Below are positions 54,931 through 64,000 of a DNA stretch of 64,000 bases, in pieces (position 1 is the stretch's first letter; the number at the start of each line of letters is the position of its first letter). Under the pieces are notes generated by a model, which saw nothing but the letters and a program-made list of their open reading frames with translations, did no database searches and had not been told where the DNA came from. A program made the position numbers and the translations under genes. Origin of the DNA: Arenicola marina (lineage: Eukaryota > Annelida > Polychaeta > Arenicolidae); assembly GCA_964019135.1 (NCBI GenBank), contig OZ025248.1:34527670-34591669 (forward strand). The letters run 5' to 3'.

Positions 54931-56110
54931 CACAGTTTTTTCAAATTATTTTTATATTCAACCTGACGCTAGGCTTCAGCAGGCAGTTTTTTGGGGAAAT
55001 CTGTCGACAATTTTTTTGAGGGGGCTTCAAAATGTTGAGAAAAAAACATTTTAAAGCATTTTCTCATTGATCGCCATGTTAAAGCCAATTTGACAAAAGT
55101 GGCCAGAACTTATTACATTTTCAAGTAAATCCATACAGAGAAAAAAGAAACAAAATCTGTCGACGAATTTTGTTTGACCCCCCCATCCGCTCTCGACCTT
55201 ATCAAAGACAGCTGATTTATTTGTTCATGTAGGGTTCAATGGAGCCACTTAGGTTAAATATGTATATATTTGCTTGAAAGGTGGTACGCGCAAGGGCGCA
55301 GCATCTGAATCATATAGTAGTATTTGTATGATATAGCCAAGGGTCGCTGACCGGTAGCAATGGAAATTCGATGCTTGTGTGATTACTCCATAATCTTCAG
55401 TTCAATTCAGATATAAGGTCGTCATGAAAAATTTCGATAAATCGCTCTAGAATATATAACAGAATGTTACCGATGACACTAGTTATCCAAGCAAGCTATA
55501 TATAATACCTATGTTTCATGGCTTTCGTTTGTTTAACCCTGATGCACTATCTCGTTGCAGTCCTTTTTATGTTTTACCATGAGCTAGATAAAGATTGAAT
55601 AAAAACAGTATGAAGAGCAAATTTGGGTAAATGTCGCAATATATATGTAGATAAATTCCTTTACACTTCTTTATTGAAATGGTTCTAATAAACATTTAAA
55701 CGTGAAGCCTAATTACTTGTTGGTATTTAGTAAAGGAATCTTTCTCAACAATAAATGTCTCTTATGTCGCAGCTATCTTACCGCCTTTATATAGTCGTTC
55801 ATATTTTAGCCGTTTATCTACATGTTGTCGTGTTGAAGCCATGCCCCCACTAAGTCAATATTGAAGGCCCACTGGGAGCGACGGTATCCAGTGTCTCTGG
55901 ATCGTTGTGTCGTTGTAAGTCCTCTTCAGATTGGCGTCACATGCTATACGTAACCCTAGTTAGTGGGCGCGTTCTTTGGGCCAGCACCGGTACGCCGCGC
56001 GGTATACTCCGGCTCTTCTGAGATGTTCACACCGGTCACATCCGGTTAATTTAGGGGCAATGGAACCAGCCTAGATAGTCACTTTTCAATCAGCCACCAT
56101 CTTCTCATGA

Positions 56111-56419
56111 ATGTCCACTGCTATTTTGAACGGGGCACATCGGTATACCGAATGCATGCTCGAACACCCGACCCGTAATATGCGTATTCGGTCCAGCTTC
56201 GGGACATGCCCTTGTTACCAAAGAAATGCGCCCATTGTGAGGCCGGTCAACCGGCGCATCAGCTGCTTGTCACAGGAGCACGGTGACATGTCAGGCGACG
56301 TTATGACGGGCTTGATCGCGTGCCTGTCAAGACATTTTGACCCACTGGAGGATATTTCTTTTGCAAATATACAAGTACGAAACTTGGAAAAATCACAAAA
56401 TTTGTATGCTATTCAGTAA
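56111..56419 (+). CDS. Small open frame conserved between the duplicates (copy B)
   Basis: A 102-codon counterpart of 48,094-48,330, sharing RNMRIRS(S/T)FGTCP and SCLSQEHGDMSGDVMTGL, with 24 more C-terminal residues. See the copy A entry for arguments both ways. No family recognised. Confidence 0.25.
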   Translation: MSTAILNGAHRYTECMLEHPTRNMRIRSSFGTCPCYQRNAPIVRPVNRRISCLSQEHGDMSGDVMTGLIACLSRHFDPLEDISFANIQVRNLEKSQNLYAIQ

Positions 56420-56611
56420 CTACCATACGTGACACAACGAGCGTCGCGTGACTTTAGTTCCGAAAGTTTCGAAGTGGCGTGTCTTGTAATTTAACGCTGG
56501 TCGGTGACGTCATCTTTGTTTCATAATTGTCTTACTTCGCGGAGCAGCCAGTGCAGCAACCTGCCTCGGTCATGTCCCTGGAGGCTGTCCAAGAGGTGGG
56601 GGCAGCGACCA

Positions 56612-56838
56612 TTGTTTTGGTCATATCGCGTCAATGGGAGAAGGAATGGAGAGTGGAGCCATGTCCCCGGGGGTAACCTCTTACTTTTTGCCAGGAAGGA
56701 CATGGGATCTTTATCCTGCGACCACACAGACATGGCCGCCGCGGGTCTCGAACGACCGATCCACGCGCCGTTAGGCTCTCAGGTGGCCAGAGCACTCAAG
56801 TCGAGCGCTCTAGCCCACTGAGCTATCGAGGCGGCCCC
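56612..56838 (-). mobile_element. tRNA-derived SINE, family A, with full head
   Basis: On the minus strand the head reads GATAGCTCAGTGGGCTAGAG (A box) ... GGTCGTTCGAGACCC (B box), like an eukaryotic tRNA, then the family-A body (CATGTCTGTGTGGTCGCAGG, ATGGCTCCACTCTCC, GACGCGATATGACC). The 3' tail is shortened. Absent from copy A, so inserted after the duplication or lost there. Confidence 0.88.
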
Positions 56839-57420
56839 TAAACCATTTTGTTGACTTCGACAATGTGCTAGATTAGTAATACCTAGGTGCCTCTATCCCC
56901 CTCTACATCAGTGGCGGAGCCAGTATTGTGCCTAGCGGGGGGGAGGGGTGCACAATTCTGAATAGGGGGGTGTGCGCGGCATTTTAACGCTTAAATGCCG
57001 CCGAAAATCGACGAAATTGGCCCTTTTAGGCTGCAGAAGGGCGCTGGAGCAATTGGCCGCTGCCCTCGGTGGTCGAGGCGTGGGTTCTTGGATAGCGAGG
57101 GTGGAAATGGCCGGAAGTGCGTATTATCCATTCCACCATCGATCTATTGTGCAACACACTCAAAGAGCACTTTGATCTGATATGCCAAAAGCACCAATAC
57201 CAAGTTCAGGTCAGGTGGAAAAAACAAAGCACTCGCATTTTTTGTCAGGATTATAGATGCATAGTAGCTGGCTGGATTATTTCGCGTAAGACTTGTGGAG
57301 TTTTTGTCATTGATTATTTTAGAAGCTCGTGGGGGACCCTGGCGTAACATAATGATTTCCATGCGCAGCATTTACAATACAATGGATGTCATGTCACAAT
57401 GCTTAACATGGATGTAGAAA

Positions 57421-57603
57421 TGAATGGGTGTATTCTGCTTCTGCTGTGTGTACAAGTGCTAACCTGGGCAAAGGAAGCTCTTGGACTGATGAAGGATGAA
57501 TGGATAAAATATGCCCAAAAATATCTGTGCGCGCCCGAATTCGACCCCAGGACCAATTATCTGCGATCTAGCACGCTAACAACTACAGCAGGGAGGCCTC
57601 CCC
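57421..57603 (-). mobile_element. SINE family B, copy shared by both duplicates (B)
   Basis: Homologue of 49,640-49,823, with tRNA-like boxes CTGTAGTTGTTAGCGTGC and GGTCGAATTC-type B box now decayed. Confidence 0.85.
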
Positions 57604-57844
57604 TAATTTATATGTAGAACGCATCACAGCTTTTTAAAGCAACATTCCAAAGGGTATTTAAGGCGCTATATCAGTAAACGCTTACCAAACCAACCGATGT
57701 AACTAGGAAATTGTGTCGCAACAGGACACTTGCTACAACGTACTCTGATGTAAGTGTTGTTATTGGTAGACAAGCTACATCCGAGTATTGCTGCCTGAGG
57801 GACACTGTTTACTGTACTGTCTATACTGCCCATAGGGGAATGGT

Positions 57845-58790
57845 TGTCTAATGTCTAATGTCTTACCTTAGTCTGTATTTCACAGTCAGATAGTGTTGTC
57901 AGATGGGATGCCATTTATTGGTCTACATTTCAGTCAGATATTGTTGTCTAATGTATGCCATTCTTTGGTCTATATCTCACAATTAGTTATTGTTGTCTAA
58001 TCGATGCCATTTACTGGTCTCTATTTAACAGTCAGGTATGGTTGTCTAATATATGCCATTCTTTGGTCTATATCTCACAATTAGTTACTGTTGTCTAATC
58101 GATGCCATTTATTTGTCTCTATTTAACGGTCAGGTATGGTTGTCTAATGTATGCCGTTTCTTGGGCTATATTTTACAATCAGGTTTGGTTGTCTAATAGA
58201 TACCATTCTTTGGTCTATATCTCACAATCATGTATCATTGTCTAATGGATGCCATTTTTGGTCTCTATTTAACAATCAGGTATGGTTGTCTTAAGTATGC
58301 CATTTCTTGGGCTATATTTCACAATCATATATCATTGTCTAATGAATGCCATTTTTTTTTATATTTCACAACAAAGTATTGTTGTATAATGGCTGCCATT
58401 TTCTTTTCTATATTTCACAACATAGCCATGTTGTATAATGGATGCCATTTTCTTGTCTTTTTTTCACAACAAAGCATTGTTGTATAATGGATGCCATTTT
58501 CTTGTCTATATTTCACAACAAAGCATTGTTGTATAATGGATGCCATTTTCTTGTCTACATTTCACAACAAAGCGTTGGAGTATAATGGATGCCATTTTCT
58601 TGTCTATATTTCACAACAAAGCATTGTCGTATAATAGATGCCATTTTCTTGTCTATATTCCACAACAAGGCATGGTTGTATAATGGATGCCATTTTCTTG
58701 TCTATATTTCACAACAAAGCATTGTTGTATAATATATGCCATTTTTTGTCTATATTTCACAACAAAGCATTGTCGTCTAATAGATATCTT
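57845..58790. repeat. 49-bp minisatellite, about 19 copies
   Basis: Two sub-blocks: diverged units 57,845-58,330, and a homogeneous block 58,370-58,780 of ATGGATGCCATTTTCTTGTC, TATATTTCACAACAAAGCAT, TGTTGTATA. The second block has spread in copy B only. Confidence 0.93.
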
Positions 58791-58882
58791 CGCTATTGTC
58801 CTGTCCTTTTACCGTGCTGGAAGACAAGACCCGTTGTCGCAATAGACACGCAGCGGACGGCGCTTAGGTTATAAGGCATGTC

Positions 58883-60614
58883 AGTTCTAGCGGGTTCTAC
58901 TTCCGGCCGGGCATTTTGGAGACAAACAAAGGAACACGTGCTTTTTGTTCAGTGCGCAGCCTGACTCGCCCCCTGCGTAACAATGGATACCGCGCGCAGA
59001 GGGCTGTCCTAGTATATAGCAAGGGGTGGGTCGCAATTCGCCGGCAAAATTAGTTTTTCAATCCTGAATGCAACTACCATTCAAACAGGCAAATTTCAAG
59101 AGACCAATTTATTGTATTAACATTATCTTTCTAAATTTCTTCAGCTCTTACATTCATAGTTTTGATTGGTATTTTGTCAAACAGTTTTATGAGAACCACA
59201 AACTAGACCAGCACTGTCACTTTTCCACAGATTGAGCAAGCTTACATGTACTGGATCAAATTGTGTAGCGTTGTGTAGCATTTCTAAGTTAAACTGCACT
59301 GGTGCGGCAAACTTAAAATCCAAGAAGTATATGCATGTAAGCAGTTGGCTTCAGTTATACCTCCGTTCAACGGGTCCTTTCACATATGCTAGCAAAAATA
59401 GATAATCTATGCGTCCTCTATATGGGAATGCTGGAATTAAGCCTTAATTTATAAAACAAAGAGTGTTTAGCTTTTTATAAATGGACACTTGTATTGCTAA
59501 AAAATAATAATTTGTATGGCTGATGTGTCTATGTTCAGCTTTCTGATATCTGTAGTTCTGCATAAATTTAACATTAAATGTAACATTTCCTTTTAATTTG
59601 ATTAATTAAATTCAACTTTCTATTGCTCCTTTTGACATAAACACACAAGGAAACAAAAATTATTTGAAAATCCCAAAATTAAACTTTAACAAATTGAAAA
59701 AGAATTAATCATTGACAATAACATATGTAAGGTACATATCATTTCCCATATGCTTAGACCTATATCTATGTGTAATATATATCTCAGACACAAATGTTGA
59801 TACATATTGTACACATTATGTGACATCAAATATTTGCTAAATACAAAGGGCATGATGGAGGATTTATATGATGTCACAATATTTAATTAATTCAATTAAG
59901 CATATTTTTTGTTATTTTATAATGTTATTCCTATTTAAAGCTCCATTAAAATAAAGCTTAGTTATAATTTGGCAAAGCCTTCATGATTGATTTCTTGATT
60001 TGGACAATAACAATAATTTGGATAATAAAATAACAATTAGGTATTACTGAGCTCAAGTGGCTCAATCATATCTGCTCATAAAATCATCCATATGCATCAG
60101 TAGTATGCTGCTAATAAACAGTGGACATATGTTCATCCATTACCTGCTTTGAACAATTAAATCGGTCTGTCGAAAACAATAGCCGTTTCCCCATTTCCGC
60201 TAATTATGGTTTATTCCGTTTGTCATCTGTAATTCGGCCGTCGGCAACACTGTCAGGCCAGCGCAAATATTGGGAATTCAGCGGGCTGTAGTGCGCCAAG
60301 TTTACTGACTGCAGTTATTGATACGGAAAAAATACAAGTTTAAAGTGTCTTCCAACAATATATTGTCACTAGATAGTTAACAGGTTCTTATTTAAGTTGC
60401 ATACAGGTCTAGGAGGGACCCACCCTTTTCTCGCCGCGCTCACCGCGCAGTTTGCCTGGTTCCACGTCCCAAATCGTGACTAGAATGACAGCGTTTGGAT
60501 TCGCCAAGCAGGGAGCGAGTGAGCTGCGCAGTGAAACATTAAGGGGGCATGTTACGTCGTTGTCTCCAAAATCTGATCTCGTGAGGTATCGCACACACAA
60601 AACGAGATTCACTT
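58883..60614. mobile_element. Non-autonomous TIR element inserted in copy B
   Basis: Interrupts the duplication between 58,875 and 60,622, where copy A is continuous (50,755-50,765). Subterminal inverted repeats: ATTTTGGAGACAA then AGTGCGCAGC and CCCCCTGC (58,914-58,975), versus their inverse GCAGGGAGCG, GCTGCGCAGT and TTGTCTCCAAAAT (60,508-60,572). A 7-bp direct repeat, GCATGTC, at 58,876 and 60,615 may be the target-site duplication. The interior (59,050-60,250) is AT-rich and has no transposase. Confidence 0.65.
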
Positions 60615-60953
60615 GCATGTCCTATTAGGACAATCTGCACCAAAAAACACCTTGGGGTTTGTTATATTTCTGGCACTTGCCACACGTAACGGGTGTAGTT
60701 GGGGAATGGCAGACCGCCCACGCCACGTCAGCCAAGTGCCCTGGGGGTATCCCACTTTAAAGCGAGGCACGTACTGGCACAGGTCGCTGGAACACGAGAA
60801 AGGGGAAGATACTACTGGAGGGAAGGGGAGGGGAGTGTGCCTGGGAGTCGGGTGAATGAGACAAGCGCCGGTCAGTCTGGTTGCCTGGTTGGTTGGCTAG
60901 GGGGCTGGCTGGCTGGGTGACCGGCTGGGGGGACAAGTACGGGTCGGTATCAG

Positions 60954-60960
60954 TATAAAG
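60954..60960 (+). promoter_or_regulatory. TATA box of GPCR pseudogene, copy B
   Basis: TATAAAG, same sequence and same 268-bp distance to ATG (61,222) as in copy A. The promoter therefore looks intact although the coding exon is broken. Confidence 0.6.
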
Positions 60961-61221
60961 AGGCTCCGGCTCGGCGAAAAACGGATTTGGACTCTCAATC
61001 TGATGGCGAGGCAGCCGTGGGTCAGACCAAGGACGTTATGTATGGAGGGCCTCCGAACAGATCAACACAGAAAAGACATCCTCTACACACCGAGAGAAGG
61101 AATATACATTACACAAAATTTGCCATGGATGGCTTAATTTTCCCAACAATAACTTGATACGAAAAAAGATAATTTGGAGACGTCTTTTTATCAGTTATTA
61201 GGACACAAGAGCGCCGTCGTC

Positions 61222-61413
61222 ATGACAACCAATGGTTATCTCTTGGTTACGGCTTCTCCAGGACACGAGCACGAGGAACACCATGGCGGCCATGACAACG
61301 TGTGGCGGCATCTATGGGTCAGCATACCATATATATTTGTCATCGGCTTCGCGGGTGTTGTGGGCACGGATATATTTGGTAGCCATATGTTTATAAAACC
61401 AAATACTGTTTAA
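61222..61413 (+). pseudogene. GPCR first exon, copy B, broken by deletion
   Basis: Matches copy A from MTTNG through the start of TM1 (VSIPYIFVIGFAGVVGT), with substitutions such as D-to-Y and E-to-H in the N-terminus. At 61,369 about 380 bp present in copy A (51,886 to about 52,267) are missing, removing the GN motif, the first loop, TM2 and the splice donor. The frame then runs into former intron and stops after 14 residues. No substitute donor was seen. A pseudogene of the host gene, or a short transcript from an intact promoter. Confidence 0.88.
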
Positions 61414-61728
61414 TAAAAAGATTGGGTCACCATGCTTATTTTCATGTCACAGCGCTGTCGACATTAGATGTAATCAAAAATCCCATTGGAACGCATGTCA
61501 AAACTCGAGTAAAAAAACGAGCAGGCTATTTGACGCAGGTAGTACTCCGTCCAGACCCCTAAGGTCGTTCGACACCCCCCTCCCCCCCCCCCCCCACACA
61601 CCCCTCCCTTCCTCACTTTTATCCTTATTCCTCCTCCTTCCCCCAAGTTCAGAAGCGGTAAGCTTGCCCAAGAATTAGAGAAAAGATTGCTCAATCACAG
61701 CACCTGCGTCGTTTCATCTGTTCTGGGC

Positions 61729-62479
61729 ATAAGTAGTTTTATTAGGGACATTCTTCCATAAGGATCACATACTTGAGGTAACAAGACATTCCAGTCGTCC
61801 CTGGCGCAAGAAATCTTCTCAAATGATGTAATATCTACTGAAATACAAAAAAACTACTTCTGAACCCTCCAGCTAGGCTCGAAATAATAAGCTTTAGACA
61901 CGATTTAATCAGCATTGCCCCCCCCCCCCCCCCACCATTCTTCCCTTGTTATGCAGTCAAGTCTAAACAGATTTAAACCGCCACTGGGCCAAAGCTTGCA
62001 TGATTGCACAGCGCACACCGGAAACTTCCTGTCGGTAAGATAATCTCTCTTCCGGTGATTTGTCTCCAAGATCGTCTTAACTACCAATTTGGGGCGATTG
62101 GGTGGAACGAACCCTCACCGTGGCCGTCTAAACACGCTATTTCTCACGTCATATAACAGTGTCGTTATGTGGTTCGTTCTCCTGTCTATACATAAGAGTA
62201 CGGCGACATGCGGGTAGAATAGCACACGTGTTCACTGGAGGCTGTCAACGCAACTCCAGAATATGACAAGATCAAGGCAGCGAGAGCATTGAACTATCGA
62301 AGGGAATCCCCTGCAAAGAAAGCTCTTTTTGCATCAAAGGTTTTTTTTTATGTGTCCTATCCATTTTAAACTGAAGGAGCGAGGTCTTTTAAACCGTCAG
62401 ACCTAGACTACCGTACAACCTGGTTGTACCATGGTTGTTCCTGGGTATACTGCAACTGCACACCGCATGAACACGCAGC
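61729..62479. other. Sequence private to copy B
   Basis: No counterpart in copy A, where the two flanks meet at about 52,642. It includes a C run at 61,918-61,934. No exon, TIR or SINE recognised, so insertion in B and deletion in A cannot be told apart. Confidence 0.5.
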
Positions 62480-63840
62480 AGCGGGTCTAGGGTACTCAGG
62501 CGGCCGGCCTCCCGCGGTCTGCCAACCGCTATACACCACAACGCAACGGCGGGTCTAGGGTACTCAGGCGGCCGGCCTCCCGCGGCCTGCCAACCGCTAT
62601 ACACCACAACGCAACGGCGGGTCTAGGGTACTCAGGCGGCCGGCCTCCCGCGGCCTGCCAACCGCTATACATTACAACGCAACGGCGGGTCTAGGGTACT
62701 CAGGCGGCCGGCCTCCCGGGGCCTGCCAACCGCTATACATTACAACGCAACGGCGGGTCTAGGGTACTCGGGCGGCCGGCCTCCCGCGGCCTGCCAACCG
62801 CTATACACCACAACGCAACGGCGGGTCTAGGATACTCAGGCGGCCGGCCTCCCGCGGCCTGCCAACCGCTATACATTACAACGCAACGGCGGGTCTAGGG
62901 TACTCAGGCGGCCGGCCTCCCGGGGCCTGCCAACCGCTATACATTACAACGCAACGGCGGGTCTAGGGTACTCAGGCGGCCGGCCTCCCGCGGCCTGCCA
63001 ACCGCTATACACCACAACGCAACGGCGGGTCTAGGGTACTCAGGCGGCCGGCCTCCCGCGGCCTGCCAACCGCTATACATTACAACGCAACGGCGGGTCT
63101 AGGGTACTCAGGCGGCCGGCCTCCCGCGGCCTGCCAACCGCTATACATTACAACGCAACGGCGGGTCTAGGGTACTCAGGCGGCCGGCCTCCCGCGGCCT
63201 GCCAACCGCTATACACCACAACGCAACGGCGGGTCTAGGGTACTCAGGCGGCCGGCCTCCCGCGGCCTGCCAACCGCTATACATTACAACGCAACGGCGG
63301 GTCTAGGGTACTCAGGCGGCCGGCCTCCCGCGGTCTGCCAACCGCTATACACCACAACGCAACGGCGGGTCTAGGGTACTCAGGCGGCCGGCCTCCCGCG
63401 GCCTGCCAACCGCTATACACCACAACGCCACGGCGGGTCTAGGGTACTCAGGCGGCCGGCCTCCCGCGGCCTGCCAACCGCTATACATTACAACGCAACG
63501 GCGGGTCTAGGGTACTCAGGCGGCCGGCCTCCCGGGGTCTGCCAACCGCTATACATTACAACGCAACGGCGGGTCTAGGGTACTCAGGCGGCCGGCCTCC
63601 CGCGGCCTGCCAACCGCTATACACCACAACGCAACGGCGGGTCTAGGGTACTCGGGCGGCCGGCCTCCCGCGGCCTGCCAACCGCTATACATTACAACGC
63701 AACGGCGGGTCTATGGTACTCAGGCGGCCAGCCTCCCGGGGCCTGCCAACCGCTATACACCACAACGCCACGGCGGGTCTATGGTACTCAAGCGGCCGGC
63801 CTCCCGGGGCCTGCAAACTGCAGGGCATTACAACGCAACG
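62480..63840. repeat. 68-bp minisatellite, about 20 copies
   Basis: Unit of 68 bp: GCGGGTCTAGGGTACTCAGG, CGGCCGGCCTCCCGCGGCCT, GCCAACCGCTATACACCACA, ACGCAACG. Two alternating variants (ACACCACAAC / ACATTACAAC, and CCGCGG / CCGGGG) are mixed along the array. The unit has a palindromic core, CGGCCGGC, and CCGCGG (CpG-rich). Single-copy in copy A at 52,645-52,712. The last unit (63,775-63,840) is the most like copy A (TGCAAACTGCAGGGCATTAC). Confidence 0.97.
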
Positions 63841-64000
63841 GCGGTTTAAAGGATGAATATCTGTTTCACGGGCGTAAGGTATGGACGCAATATGAGCAAT
63901 TTACCCGCCATGTAACTGTTTTGCAAACAGTCCATGTGTCAATAGTACTCATGCCAGATCCAGATAACCATTGACAGGGGGCGGTGATACGACTTCCGGA
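63841..64000. other. Right edge of duplication and window end
   Basis: GCGGTTTAAAGGATGAATA to CAGTCCATGTGTCAA matches 52,705-52,810 of copy A. Homology stops at about 63,943. Confidence 0.7.

Larger units (their letters stand above)
54705..63943. repeat. Segmental duplication, copy B
   Basis: Collinear with 46,285-52,810. It is longer mainly because of a 1.7-kb TIR element (58,883-60,614), a larger 49-bp array, a ~750-bp segment (61,729-62,479) absent from A, and the 68-bp array. It lacks the A-specific repeats at 46,735, 48,461 (expansion) and 51,064. Confidence 0.9.

Noticed and set aside
57399-57617. 72-codon frame with a signal-peptide-like start
   Set aside because: Lies within the family-B SINE copy of duplicate B. 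The hydrophobic stretch is SINE sequence, and copy A does not keep the frame.

Overview
This window is animal nuclear DNA. It has spliced exons with GT/AG borders, a vertebrate/invertebrate-type rhodopsin-class GPCR first exon, a KMT5A-like SET exon, tRNA-derived SINEs with target-site duplications, and a very heavy load of minisatellites. Repeat style and gene content fit a marine invertebrate (a cephalochordate such as amphioxus is my best guess, a mollusc or other lophotrochozoan is possible). The species call is inference only.

Layout. 1-8.4 kb: small minisatellites (28, 97 and 27 bp units), two SINE-A copies and otherwise anonymous sequence. 8.4-13.4 kb: a 55-bp minisatellite with a higher-order repeat of 661-716 bp. 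13.7-22.6 kb: sequence full of C and G homopolymer runs, a plausible TATA/CCAAT promoter at 17.4 kb, and a 200-N gap whose two flanks are the same 127 bp. 22.6-26.5 kb: mostly unique, with one copy of an 0.65-0.86 kb TIR element. 26.5-30.65 kb: about 118 copies of a 35-bp GT-rich satellite, found again at 44.84-45.67 kb.

30.9-42.9 kb holds the main gene. Phase-compatible exons join the C-terminal half of a KMT5A-like SET domain, a serine/acidic linker, a C2H2 and a C2HC zinc finger, a nearly complete tyrosine-recombinase (Crypton-like) domain, an acidic exon and a C-terminal Trp-rich SANT/Myb-like domain, followed by an AATAAA signal. One of its introns is filled by about 63 copies of a 63-bp repeat whose unit is an imperfect hairpin, and the 5' intron carries a foldback-like structure: a 51-bp GC-rich minisatellite bracketed by inverted arrays of a ~20-bp repeat.

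46.3-52.8 kb (copy A) and 54.7-63.9 kb (copy B) are a diverged tandem segmental duplication. Each copy has a TATA box exactly 268 bp upstream of the ATG of a GPCR first exon. In A the exon encodes TM1-TM2 and ends in a clean splice donor. In B about 380 bp are deleted and the exon is a pseudogene. The pair is a natural experiment in minisatellite birth: four tandem repeats (40, 49, 60 and 68 bp units) differ sharply in copy number between A and B, two of them being single-copy in one paralogue and 9- or 20-fold in the other. B also carries a private 1.7-kb TIR-element insertion and a private SINE-A insertion.

No rRNA, functional tRNA, CRISPR array or bacterial-type operon is present. Long open frames inside the tandem arrays are by-products of unit length, not genes.
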